A DNA stretch of 64,000 nucleotides, from NCBI GenBank assembly GCA_016841445.1, contig JAENZD010000001.1, positions 930,001 to 994,000 of the forward strand. Direction: 5' to 3'. Under the pieces are notes generated by a model. That model was given only the letters and a program-made list of their open reading frames with translations, was not told the origin of the DNA and did no database searches. Positions 1 through 8,752 of the stretch are shown here, piece after piece. The stretch's first letter is position 1. Each line of letters begins with the position of its first letter. The position numbers were made by a program, and so were the translations under genes. The DNA comes from Anaerolineaceae bacterium. GTDB lineage: Bacteria > Chloroflexota > Anaerolineae > Anaerolineales > Anaerolineaceae.

Positions 1-174
1 ATTTTGGCTAGGATTAAAACCTTCAAATCCTCCTTTAACGAGAAAGTGCTTTAATGGATCAACTAAATTGTGATCAAGATCTTTATTTTTTTCTAAATAG
101 AAAGATTTATCGAAAAATCCACTTTTCTTAATTAAGAAATAATAATATAGGAATTTGAGAAGTCTTTTTACCAT
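1..174 (-). CDS. N-terminus of a glycan-biosynthesis protein (partial)
   Basis: The reading frame opens with ATG at 174 and is still open at the window edge, so only 58 codons are visible. The peptide carries FDKSFYLEKNKDL and then DPLKHFLVKGGFEGFNPS. This pattern resembles the FDxxYYLxxNPDV...HYLxxGxxEGRxP leader repeat found at the N-terminus of many large glycosyltransferases and rhamnan-synthesis-type proteins. It continues the surface-polysaccharide locus in the same direction as its upstream neighbour. The catalytic part lies outside the window, so the enzyme class cannot be fixed. Confidence 0.6.
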   Translation of the reverse strand, partial: MVKRLLKFLYYYFLIKKSGFFDKSFYLEKNKDLDHNLVDPLKHFLVKGGFEGFNPSQN

Positions 175-500
175 GCTATCCGTTTAGATCATTCAATGTT
201 ATTTAAATATTATCAGGACAAGTATGTATTTTGAAAAGTTCAAACAATAATATCATAACTTTCTTAATAGTATTGTCCATGATGCTGCATTCTTTCTTTG
301 CAAATTATCCTTGATTTTCGCCATTTTCGCAATTCTCAATCCCGTCTTCAGAAACCTGATGTTCTAAATTTTCATTCTTGCAAGGTTGAAAATTACGGAA
401 GAAAAACTGTTTTTGATGTTATTCGGGTAATGGCCTAAACGATAGAATTGCAATTATGCCGAAAAGAATAATTAGAAAAGTATTCACTTTTAGAAAAGGC
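175..500. other. Intergenic stretch without a recognisable gene
   Basis: This 326-base AT-rich stretch separates the family 2 glycosyltransferase from the partial glycan gene. I find no coding frame with family resemblance. Its only plausible content is a minus-strand promoter near 252-279, listed separately. Confidence 0.5.
252..279 (-). promoter_or_regulatory. Candidate promoter for the partial glycan gene
   Basis: Read on the minus strand, a TGGACA -35 box (279-274) is followed after 16 bases by a TATGAT -10 box (257-252). This would give a leader of about 70 bases before the ATG at 174. It suggests the last visible gene may have its own transcription start in addition to read-through from the locus. 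Confidence 0.35.
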
Positions 501-1625
501 TTAAACCTTTGATGTTATCTTTTCCATTGCCCTCCTTAATAGATACCAAAAGGATTTCCTTTTAAGCTGTGCTACCCGAATCCTGAGCTGGTCCATTTCC
601 TTGACCTGATTACTAAGTCGATTGATTTCCTCGATGGAAAATATATCATGATCCTTGGTTATTTCAACAAAGGCTTTTTTATTAAAGTTTTGGTGATCTT
701 TTAGCAGTGATGCCCGCTGGGGGTCATTCAGCGCTTCAAACAGGAGATTCAAACCAAACAAATGTGCCTGCACAATTAGCCCATGTTCAACCGCCACTCT
801 TCCCAAAGCGTATAGGAGGTCGGGGTTAGGATAACTCAGGTACTGTTCGGCTTCGGGGAAGACACACAGCAGGTCTTCCATACTTGCAAGGCTTTGATAA
901 TTCTCGAGGACCTTCAAGAGTTCATATTGAAGACGAATTCGGGTATCTGGCCGGTTGCCGCTGGTGTTCGTTTCTGCCCGGTTGATTCTGAATTGCGTTA
1001 GCTTTTCAGGCAGGATGTGGATCTCATATTTTAAGCAAAATCGGACCCATAGATCAAAATCCGCAAGCTGGCCGAACCCATTCCGATAAATTTGGTCGTC
1101 GTAGCATGTCTTTCGAACCAGAACACTGGGATGACACAGTGCATTTCCCCAATCGAAGAAATAGCGCAGCCACTCAGACCGACTGCGGTTTGGCTGATCA
1201 AACTTCCCGTAATAGGGGTGGTTTTGATCAGCAAATTGCTCGCCGTTTTCTTCAATCAGCCTGACTTGGGTGAATACTGCGCTTATGGCTGGATGAGAAT
1301 CCAGGAAATCTACCTGTTTTTCGAGTTTGGATTCTTCCCATAGGTCATCGGAGTGATGTATAGCAATATATTCTCCTTTTGCCTTATCCTGAATTGCTTG
1401 TTTTAATGTCCCGCCTCTTTGGTTAATCTCATTACGAAATTTCCTAATTCGCGGGTCCTGGTAATTGGTTATCTTTTTCCATGACGAATCTGTTGAGCCA
1501 TCGTCCCAAATAATCAGTTCATAATCAGTGAAAGTTTGTCGCAAAACACTCTCGATGGAGGCGCAGATATACTTTTCATGGTTATAAGATGTCAGGATAA
1601 TCGAAACTTTAGGGTTTACATTCAT
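501..1625 (-). CDS. Family 2 glycosyltransferase
   Basis: A 374-residue GT-A glycosyltransferase, expected to transfer a sugar from a nucleotide-sugar donor to a growing glycan at the cytoplasmic membrane face. The N-terminus has the family signature VSIILTSYNHEKY (residues 7-19), the nucleotide-binding WDDGSTD (40-46) and an HSDD motif (91-94) in the place of the metal-binding DxD. The last 150 residues are less conserved, ending in a basic tail with no clear membrane span. It lies downstream of two ATP-grasp genes and upstream of another glycan gene, all on the same strand. Donor and acceptor cannot be read from the sequence. Confidence 0.88.
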   Translation of the reverse strand: MNVNPKVSIILTSYNHEKYICASIESVLRQTFTDYELIIWDDGSTDSSWKKITNYQDPRIRKFRNEINQRGGTLKQAIQDKAKGEYIAIHHSDDLWEESKLEKQVDFLDSHPAISAVFTQVRLIEENGEQFADQNHPYYGKFDQPNRSRSEWLRYFFDWGNALCHPSVLVRKTCYDDQIYRNGFGQLADFDLWVRFCLKYEIHILPEKLTQFRINRAETNTSGNRPDTRIRLQYELLKVLENYQSLASMEDLLCVFPEAEQYLSYPNPDLLYALGRVAVEHGLIVQAHLFGLNLLFEALNDPQRASLLKDHQNFNKKAFVEITKDHDIFSIEEINRLSNQVKEMDQLRIRVAQLKRKSFWYLLRRAMEKITSKV

Positions 1626-1765
1626 ATATTTAGTATGGTTTGATTAATAATGAGTTCAGAATTCATTCGAAAGAAAATGATTTGTTAACGTCAGATAATT
1701 ATAATTGAAGTTAAGGGACGAATCATTATATTAATATATTTTGTTAATGATCAGCTTCTGGTAAG

Positions 1766-2944
1766 TTACAGCTGCTTGAAGAATTTAAGAATTTTCCTTT
1801 GCAACTTTCTAATAAGACTCTGCTCTCGAATTTGGCCTAATTGTTGCATTTTCTCCAGGATAAGGGCGTTGTAAAAACTTTTTGTTGGATCATCCAATAG
1901 GTACGGGTGATAAGATTGGTTGATTGTGTTCCCTTCGTGAGAATTGATTTCCAGAATTTTAAACCCGGTTTCAGTGATTGCAATATCCAACCCCATGCTT
2001 ATGATTTGTGGTATGTAATTGCTAATTTGGAGAATTTTTTCCTTTACAAGATCCCAATGGGGGATTATCCCTGATAATGGCTCATTCGTATCTGGGTGAA
2101 ATGTGCATTTGAATAATTTATCATTTTTTACAATCTTACTATCGAAAAAACGACCGCTTTCTAGGTCAATGATGCTAAACCCACCGGGTCCAATATTGTC
2201 TATTAATCCACCCACACTTGCACCGAAACGGATCATAGCATTAATTATTTCTGCTTTTCTGTGTTTTCTCCGGATCACAGATAACCTGATTGAGTTTGTT
2301 GATTCAGGCCAGATCTTTGCTAATTGATGATGCGGTTGAATAAATTCGGTGATTAATGTACCCAATCCATTTTGTCTCTTCCATTCCGAAAATTTTTCAA
2401 GCAGGACCTTAACTGTGGTTGGGTTTTGATTATATTTGAAGCCTTCAGAGCCATGACTTAATTTGACGAATCCTTCTCCGGAGGTGCCTGCTAATGGTTT
2501 TACAGCCAATGCCTTATAATTCATCAAAAGTGTAATGATATCTTCCATGGAATTCCCGCTGGATTCAGGACAATCAAGCAGGCGGATAACCTCACCATCA
2601 ACCAAGTGGTAAAAATATTCAGGAAGATATTCTGAGAATGGTTCCAATATCAACCTCATCGTAAGTTTGTCATCGATCCAACGGGAAAAAATGTTGTTGA
2701 TAGGGTGCAGTTTATAATATGTAAAATCTGAAAGAAAAAATTTATAGTTATCCTCTGTTAAATTATAGAGGTCAATCCTATTGGAATAAAATCCCCGTCT
2801 ATGTGCCCACATCTTTTGAAGCAAAGATTTAGAATTTGCCGTGACGATATCATTCCATCTTTTTTGAAAAATTTGGTAAGCAAAATACTCTGAATACCCC
2901 CTTTTTTGCATGCGATTTGAGATTAAATTTCTATACCAAACCAA
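1766..2944 (-). CDS. Sugar-transfer associated ATP-grasp protein (paralogue 1)
   Basis: A 392-residue protein resembling the ATP-grasp family found in polysaccharide loci (sugar-transfer associated ATP-grasp). ATP-grasp enzymes join a carboxylate to an amine or thiol through an acyl phosphate. Visible features are HPINNIFSRWIDDKLTMR near residues 80-100, a lysine-rich KALAVKPLAGTSGEGFVKL segment that fits the ATP-binding strand and loop, and ITETGFKILEINSHEG near the C-terminus as the metal-binding E-x-N. The TTG start is supported by a GAGGA ribosome site a few bases upstream. The next gene upstream is a diverged copy, pointing to tandem duplication. The ligated substrates are unknown. Confidence 0.75.
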   Translation of the reverse strand: MVWYRNLISNRMQKRGYSEYFAYQIFQKRWNDIVTANSKSLLQKMWAHRRGFYSNRIDLYNLTEDNYKFFLSDFTYYKLHPINNIFSRWIDDKLTMRLILEPFSEYLPEYFYHLVDGEVIRLLDCPESSGNSMEDIITLLMNYKALAVKPLAGTSGEGFVKLSHGSEGFKYNQNPTTVKVLLEKFSEWKRQNGLGTLITEFIQPHHQLAKIWPESTNSIRLSVIRRKHRKAEIINAMIRFGASVGGLIDNIGPGGFSIIDLESGRFFDSKIVKNDKLFKCTFHPDTNEPLSGIIPHWDLVKEKILQISNYIPQIISMGLDIAITETGFKILEINSHEGNTINQSYHPYLLDDPTKSFYNALILEKMQQLGQIREQSLIRKLQRKILKFFKQL

Positions 2945-3059
2945 TTTTTCCTCTTCCTGAAGGGAAACGTTAATTTTTAGATCAAATTTAAATTCTAGAA
3001 AACATAAAGAGCAATAGCCTAATGTTTAATAATTAAATCAGTGTCAGAAGAAAAAGCCA

Positions 3060-4154
3060 CTAATCTTTACCCAATAAACCATTAAAAAAGGGCTTCGTTA
3101 CCGGGTCGGTCAGGAATTGACGCGATATTTGTTCAAAGCCAGGATGTGAATTGATTTCAATGATCTTGAAACTATCTTCAGTTACGAAGACGTCATACCC
3201 CATAAATATTACTTCTGGGATAGTGTTGCTAATTTCGATGATCTTTTCACAGATAAAATGCCAATTTGGAATCACACCTTTCAAGCGTTTTTTGGTATCT
3301 GGATGGTAAGAAATGGAAAAGTATTCTTTTGAGGTTCCAAATTGATATCCATTTTCGAATGAGCCGTCAACAATACCAATGTGACTCCAGATTGCGCCTT
3401 GCCCAGGGTTATCCACAAAACCTGAGCTTTCTGTCCCAAATCTGATATAAGCATGGGCAATTTGAGGAAGTTGGTTTTTGCCTCTGAGCACGATGATTCG
3501 TATCGAACTCGATTTGTTCCATATGCTTAATAATGCCTTATTTGGTGTAATAAATTCAGTAATTAAATATCCTCCCACATTACTTTCAGACCAATGGTGT
3601 GTGCGCTGATGAAAAACATCACGGGAGACCATTTGTTCGTTGATAATTAAACAGCCATTTGAGTATTCCAGTTTACAGAAGTTTTCACCCATTTTCCCAA
3701 CCACAGGCTTTAAGGCGAGTACCTGTTTCTCTTTAAGCAGATCAATAATGTTATCAGGGGTTGGTAAGATAGTAGTAAGGGTGTCTGGCAGGTTGAGAAT
3801 CTCACCATTGTATAAGTGGTAGTAATATTCAGGCAAGAAATCTGAATAAGGGGCGAGAATATATCGCAAGGTTAGTTTATCGTCAATCCATCTTGAAAAT
3901 ATCCCATTTATGGGATGAAGGCGGTAATAATCAAAATCTGAAAGATAATCTTCATAGTTTTTATCAGATAGTCGATAGCTTTTAACATTAGATGACCAGA
4001 ATCCTCTTTTCAACCCCCAAAATTTTTGTTTAAGGGGTATCGCGTTATTATGGAAAAAGTCATTCCAGGTTTTCTTCCAAAACCAGTATGCAAAAATCTC
4101 AGAAAAGCCTTTCTGAATCATGTGCTTTGTTATCGATTTTTTAATTAATTTCAT
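3060..4154 (-). CDS. Sugar-transfer associated ATP-grasp protein (paralogue 2)
   Basis: A 364-residue paralogue of the next gene downstream, sharing HPINGIFSRWIDDKLTLRYI, the YYHLYNGEI segment, VLALKPVVGKMGENFCKL and the C-terminal EDSFKIIEINSHPG metal and ATP site. The ATG at 4154 has no obvious ribosome site. An internal methionine at residue 12 aligns with the MQKRG start region of the paralogue, so the true start may be slightly downstream. Divergence over the middle of the protein suggests the two copies recognise different substrates rather than being recent duplicates. The likely role is amide or ester ligation to a surface-glycan sugar; this is inference. Confidence 0.72.
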   Translation of the reverse strand: MKLIKKSITKHMIQKGFSEIFAYWFWKKTWNDFFHNNAIPLKQKFWGLKRGFWSSNVKSYRLSDKNYEDYLSDFDYYRLHPINGIFSRWIDDKLTLRYILAPYSDFLPEYYYHLYNGEILNLPDTLTTILPTPDNIIDLLKEKQVLALKPVVGKMGENFCKLEYSNGCLIINEQMVSRDVFHQRTHHWSESNVGGYLITEFITPNKALLSIWNKSSSIRIIVLRGKNQLPQIAHAYIRFGTESSGFVDNPGQGAIWSHIGIVDGSFENGYQFGTSKEYFSISYHPDTKKRLKGVIPNWHFICEKIIEISNTIPEVIFMGYDVFVTEDSFKIIEINSHPGFEQISRQFLTDPVTKPFFNGLLGKD

Positions 4155-4304
4155 TTAGGCTTTCTATATAGTTTCACTGATAATCTTTCAAAAAGTAATT
4201 CAAAATTTATAAATTGAATTTTACATCGGGAAGCATTAGCATGAGGCTATTGAATTGATTAATAAGGAACAAACAGAATAAGAAGAGATCCTGTTATCAG
4301 AAAA

Positions 4305-5210
4305 TTACGAGAATTCTCCTTCTCGGTAAGCGGGGAACCAGGTGCTGTTCGATTTTCCTTTCATCGCTGTTATTTTGGCATATTTGTCTACATTTAACAC
4401 AATACCACAGAAATATGATTGGCCTGTTTGGTTTGACCAACCTTCTTTGAATAAATCTAATCCACTTAATTCTGTTTTATTGCTGCTTTGTCCTCCACCG
4501 AAGTTAATAAATTTGACCTTTTCTGAAAGTGAATTTATTGCGGTCCACTTTGCAGCATAAGATGCACTTAACTTGTAACCTTTTGGTGTTGACGCAGAGA
4601 GGTGGGAATATGCGACTCCATTTTGGAGATAAAATAGCAGTCCGTTAACAATCGAATCTTGATATAAGACTTTAAAGAAGTGTGTTTTTGGTATTGCGAT
4701 TTGTTTTTCAAAAGCTTGTCTTGAAAATTTGCGAAGATCATTGATATGATGGTGCTCTATAAGGCATTTATACAATTGATCCCATTCATCAAGGGCAATA
4801 TTTGGGGCTATATCGGTAATTACTTCAAGATCTCTTAAAGCCCTACGAGCATTCCTTCTTGTGTTCTTAGAAACCGCACTTTCAATAGGTTTAGATAGAT
4901 CTAAAAGATAGTGTGTTTTGTAATCCTTCACAAAATCAAAGGCAAGTTTAAGTTGTGGGGGGGCAGGGGCAGAAAGCGGCTCAACGACGACTGAGATGCT
5001 CACCAGATCGTTTATAAGTGCGCTAAAGTCATCCAGTAAGTTTTCCCAATTCTCGCAAAAGAATAGGGGATAGGGTCCCATTGCATCAAAATGATCCGTT
5101 CCAGGGATTCTCCTTTTGATAAGCCACCCTTTGCTTTTTGGTAAGAAAATTGGAGTGCCAATATTTGAAAAAGATTGTGCATAGAGCGGATGCAGGTAGC
5201 CTTCTATCAT
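4305..5210 (-). CDS. GNAT/FemAB-like acyltransferase
   Basis: A 301-residue protein with the features of the FemAB-like branch of the GNAT fold (Acetyltransf_6 type): a basic NTRRNARRALRDL segment in the middle, then a VNGLLFYLQNGVAYSHLSAS strand pair, and a C-terminal FINFGGGQSSNKT loop. Members transfer an acyl or aminoacyl group to an amine. It starts one base after the stop of the DegT-like gene, so the two are translationally coupled. Next to an AMP-ligase with a carrier domain, it is a good candidate for the enzyme that moves the activated acyl group onto an amino sugar, but no substrate evidence exists in the sequence. Confidence 0.7.
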   Translation of the reverse strand: MIEGYLHPLYAQSFSNIGTPIFLPKSKGWLIKRRIPGTDHFDAMGPYPLFFCENWENLLDDFSALINDLVSISVVVEPLSAPAPPQLKLAFDFVKDYKTHYLLDLSKPIESAVSKNTRRNARRALRDLEVITDIAPNIALDEWDQLYKCLIEHHHINDLRKFSRQAFEKQIAIPKTHFFKVLYQDSIVNGLLFYLQNGVAYSHLSASTPKGYKLSASYAAKWTAINSLSEKVKFINFGGGQSSNKTELSGLDLFKEGWSNQTGQSYFCGIVLNVDKYAKITAMKGKSNSTWFPAYREGEFS

Positions 5211-5211
5211 A

Positions 5212-6234
5212 TTATTTGATCAATCCCAGCAATAATTCCGCGATACGTTCCATGTCGCTTGCTTGGTAACGTTGGTCACAAGGTAATGTTAGTATTGTCT
5301 CTGATAACTCATGGCTTTCGGTGAAACCTTCTGGTACCAAACCGTTGATATACCAGTGAATAGGTGGATAAATTTCCTGTTTGAATAGTTCATGTTGGAT
5401 CAGATCTCGTCGTTTAAGCGCAACAGGGAATCCTAGTGGCACCACATTATCCAATAAATCGGGAAACAGTGCGATTCCTTCAAGCCTTTTTAGCAGTATT
5501 GCGTAATTTGTTCTTCTCTGAGATTGAATGTAAGCATAATCAAATGCTTTCATCAAGAGCATTTGGCTCACATCGCTCATGCGAAAATTGCCTGGTTTAT
5601 TCAAATTTTCGCCATCTGAGAGTATTTGATGCCAAATTCGATTTCCAGTATGAAGATCAAATTCACGCCTCATTATTGAACCGCCTAATAAACGAAAGTA
5701 AGATTCAAATGGTGGTTCTTTGAGAACGGGAAGTTCCAATTCTGTCCCTTGTTTAATATGCAGGATCCCACCATCCGGAACGCCCAGGAATTTCCTGGGA
5801 CTGAAAAGTGTAAAATCAGCTGAACTTTTCGAGGGATCAAAAAATAGTGATTGAGAACAATCCCTAATCACAAAAGCCTTTTCAGCGATGAGCGCTGAAG
5901 GCTCTTCCTTAAGAAAAGGAAATCCAAAGTAATCGATATACAGGAAAACATCTCCCCTTTTTACCTTTTTTATGAATCGAATATCCTTTAGCTTTTGTAG
6001 TTTGTTGGTCTCATAGAATTGAACCCTGGCGGATGTTGGTTTCACGGCCGAAAGAATTGAGGCACATAAATAGGATGGCAGCCAGATATGTTCAGGCTCT
6101 AATTCACTAATAATCCATAATATTGCAGATCGGGCATTGAAAAACAATATTGGCTTACCTGAAAGGAATGAAGGGGGCTGGTCATATTCAACCCAATCTA
6201 TTGGAAGACCAAATTTGCCTCCGATTATTCCCAT
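5212..6234 (-). CDS. DegT/DnrJ-like PLP-dependent protein
   Basis: A 340-residue divergent member of the sugar aminotransferase fold. It keeps a probable PLP-ring aspartate in RDCSQSLFF and the probable Schiff-base lysine in SPRKFLGVPDGG, matching the canonical DAAHT and HATK motifs of the second aminotransferase in this locus. Overall similarity to that neighbour is low, and the N-terminus (ILFFNARSAILWI) is shorter than in classical members. It may act on a different ketosugar or on a small keto acid. It is coupled to the GNAT gene downstream and follows the AMP-ligase upstream. Confidence 0.68.
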   Translation of the reverse strand: MGIIGGKFGLPIDWVEYDQPPSFLSGKPILFFNARSAILWIISELEPEHIWLPSYLCASILSAVKPTSARVQFYETNKLQKLKDIRFIKKVKRGDVFLYIDYFGFPFLKEEPSALIAEKAFVIRDCSQSLFFDPSKSSADFTLFSPRKFLGVPDGGILHIKQGTELELPVLKEPPFESYFRLLGGSIMRREFDLHTGNRIWHQILSDGENLNKPGNFRMSDVSQMLLMKAFDYAYIQSQRRTNYAILLKRLEGIALFPDLLDNVVPLGFPVALKRRDLIQHELFKQEIYPPIHWYINGLVPEGFTESHELSETILTLPCDQRYQASDMERIAELLLGLIK

Positions 6235-6302
6235 TTGCGATCCTTTGTTTGATGCCTATCCTGTTTTATTTTCTCAAATAGTTGTTCTGGAAGTTCAGCA
6301 AG

Positions 6303-8105
6303 CTACTTGATTTTATCAACCAAATCTGCTTGTTCTTTTATTGTGTTGGCCTGGTAGAGGTCAATCAGGGAGATACTGACCCCAAAAACTTGTTGAAGTT
6401 CTTGATGTATGAGGGTTGCAAGCATTGAATCGCCACCCAAATCCCGAAAAGCTTGGTTGAGGCCAATATCCTCACGACGAAGGACATTTTTCCATACACC
6501 GGCTATAAGACATTCCGTTTCAGTTTTAGGTAAATCATACGTGATATTTTCTGCCTGTTGCACGTTAAATGATTGATCGAGTCCTAATTTCTTTGCAAGG
6601 CCAATCCGCTGCAGCTTGCCAGTTGGTCCTTTGGGAATCTCATCCAGGAAAATGATTTTCTTCGGGATTTTGTGCGCAGCTAAGTTTTCTGCAGCAAAGT
6701 GAATGATTTCATCATCTGTTATTGAAAGATCAGATAGGACAATGGCTGCAGCAACCTCCTCTCCCAATGATGGGTGAGGCATACTGAATGTTAATACTTG
6801 CCTGACACCGGGATACTTCAGAATGACCTCATCAACCTCCCGAGGCGAGATTTTCTCGCCCCCACGATTAATGATTTCCTTAATCCTTCCAGTAATAAAA
6901 ACATAACCGTCACTATCTAAATACCCCTGGTCTCCCGTTCTGAACCAACCAAGCGGAAATGATTTGGCGTTGGCCTCGGGATTGTTTAAGTAACCCAGCG
7001 TTACATTTTCTCCTCGGATCACAATTTCCCCAATGGTATTGTTGGCTAAAAGGTTTGAATGGTTTTCATCCATGATGGCCACATCGGGGCCTGCCGGCAT
7101 CCCGACGGACCCTGGCTTACGAATTTCCGGGGGTAGAGGATTGCATGCGATTTGGTGTGATGCTTCTGTCATACCGTATGCCTCAACCATCGGCACGCCA
7201 AATGTTTCTTCAATATCAGACATTACATTTGGCGCCAGTGAGGATGAAGATGACCGGATGAATCTTAATGAGGATTCTGTAAAATTGTAGTTAGTATTCT
7301 TAACCCGGTTCAGAATAGCCTGGTGCATCGTAGGAACAGCAGTGTAATAAGTAGGTTGAAATTCATGAAGCCAATCAAAGAATTCTGTGGAATAAAAACC
7401 TGGAGTACATACAACACTGCCACCAGCGGATATCGAGGCCATTACTGCAGCCATCAAACCGTGGATATGGAAGAGCGGCATGATATTCATACAGCGATCA
7501 GTTTCAGTCAGTCGCAATGTGGTATGGATATTCTTTGCTGATTTATAAAGGTTTTTTTGTGTCAGAGGAACCATTTTTGGTTTTGAAGTGGTCCCCGACG
7601 TATGGAGAATTAAGGCAATATCGGTTGTCTTTGCTGTACCAGGAACGCCCGATGGATGGTGGGGTTCACTTCTGCAAGAGAGGATGAAATCACCAGAAAA
7701 GTTGTTAGGGTGCTTTGAAAGGTAAATGACCGGGATGTTAATTTTCTCAGCAACCTTTATTACAGGATTATCAGAACCTTCTTCAACAATAACTCCCTTA
7801 ACCTCCAGATCTTCAAGAAAGAACTCATATTCTGATGCAGTATATCCAGGATTTAATGGGGCGCTTGTTGCGCATGAGGCAACAGTGAGAAATGATGTTG
7901 CCATTGCAGGTCCGTTAGGTAGGACGATAGCGACTCTGTCGTTTCTCCCGATCCCTAACGCGTTAAGAAAGTCCTTGGTTTGTACGATGAGCTCAAACAA
8001 TTTCCTGTATTTTAGAGGTTTGCTTTTGAGCCCCAAAATTGCATCAGCATCAGGTGTTTTTTGAGATTGATATTCCAATAATGCTGGAATAGATTTCTGG
8101 GTCAT
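6303..8105 (-). CDS. AMP-dependent acyl-activating enzyme fused to a carrier protein
   Basis: A 600-residue two-part enzyme. Residues 1 to about 510 are an ANL-superfamily ligase with the phosphate loop HTSGTTSKPK (168-177), the GWFRTGD adenylate motif and the hinge region GRIKEIINRGGEKISPREVD. The last 80 residues are a phosphopantetheine carrier domain with the attachment serine in LGGDS (Ser560). The enzyme should adenylate a carboxylic acid and load it on its own carrier arm. Embedded between aminotransferases, a NeuD-like enzyme and a GNAT protein, it probably supplies the acyl group for an N-acylated sugar. Its start lies 2 bases after the upstream stop. The acid substrate is unknown. 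No phosphopantetheinyl transferase is in the window. Confidence 0.88.
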   Translation of the reverse strand: MTQKSIPALLEYQSQKTPDADAILGLKSKPLKYRKLFELIVQTKDFLNALGIGRNDRVAIVLPNGPAMATSFLTVASCATSAPLNPGYTASEYEFFLEDLEVKGVIVEEGSDNPVIKVAEKINIPVIYLSKHPNNFSGDFILSCRSEPHHPSGVPGTAKTTDIALILHTSGTTSKPKMVPLTQKNLYKSAKNIHTTLRLTETDRCMNIMPLFHIHGLMAAVMASISAGGSVVCTPGFYSTEFFDWLHEFQPTYYTAVPTMHQAILNRVKNTNYNFTESSLRFIRSSSSSLAPNVMSDIEETFGVPMVEAYGMTEASHQIACNPLPPEIRKPGSVGMPAGPDVAIMDENHSNLLANNTIGEIVIRGENVTLGYLNNPEANAKSFPLGWFRTGDQGYLDSDGYVFITGRIKEIINRGGEKISPREVDEVILKYPGVRQVLTFSMPHPSLGEEVAAAIVLSDLSITDDEIIHFAAENLAAHKIPKKIIFLDEIPKGPTGKLQRIGLAKKLGLDQSFNVQQAENITYDLPKTETECLIAGVWKNVLRREDIGLNQAFRDLGGDSMLATLIHQELQQVFGVSISLIDLYQANTIKEQADLVDKIK

Positions 8106-8107
8106 AG

Positions 8108-8752
8108 CTAATCCTTAATATTTCTTTCGATGACCTGGGCGGGTATTCCCACTACTTTTACGTCTGCAGGTACATCACCTGTAACCAGTGATGAAGCACC
8201 GATAAAGCTGCCTTCACCGATAGTGATATGCTCGATAATACTGGCAGACATTTTAATTTCACAAGAGGGCCCAATATTGACAAAACTGGCGATATTTACG
8301 CCTGGAGAAATCATACAGTAGTCCTGGATTGTCGAGTCGTGTCCAATCAAAGCACCCCGATTAATCACCACATGATCCCCGATAACGACGTTTGTTGCCA
8401 GTTGTACACCGCTGTTAATGATGACACCCTTTCCGATTTTTGCGGTCTTTGAGACATAGGCTGTTGGATGAATAAATGTCGTGAAATCAAAACCGAAAGA
8501 TGCAACTTGATCAATTAATTTTTTCTTTATTTTCCTACCCAGCGCACAAACGGCTAAAATACTTTTGTCAAAATCCTCAATTTCATCCACCCAGTAAATT
8601 GGCCTATCTGCTAGTTTTGATCCACCAGTGAAAGGAGGCAGATTCACTACAAAGCCGATGACCTGATTTCCCGGGACTTCTTCAATGATATCCGCAATGG
8701 ATCTTGCAAAACTCCCTGCACCGAGGATTAGAATTTTTTGGTTAATGCTCAT
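8108..8752 (-). CDS. NeuD/PglD-like sugar O/N-acyltransferase
   Basis: A 214-residue protein with an N-terminal Rossmann-like PglD domain (ILILGAGSFARSIADII) and a C-terminal left-handed beta-helix of hexapeptide repeats from about residue 90, including the catalytic-type histidine region INRGALIGHDSTI. This family acylates amino groups of UDP- or dTDP-linked 4-amino sugars or sialic acids. It overlaps the upstream aminotransferase by 4 bases (ATGA). The pairing of DegT aminotransferase plus PglD-like acyltransferase is the known order for making N-acylated 4-amino-sugars. The usual donor is acetyl-CoA, but a carrier-bound donor from the adjacent ligase is possible here. Confidence 0.85.
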   Translation of the reverse strand: MSINQKILILGAGSFARSIADIIEEVPGNQVIGFVVNLPPFTGGSKLADRPIYWVDEIEDFDKSILAVCALGRKIKKKLIDQVASFGFDFTTFIHPTAYVSKTAKIGKGVIINSGVQLATNVVIGDHVVINRGALIGHDSTIQDYCMISPGVNIASFVNIGPSCEIKMSASIIEHITIGEGSFIGASSLVTGDVPADVKVVGIPAQVIERNIKD

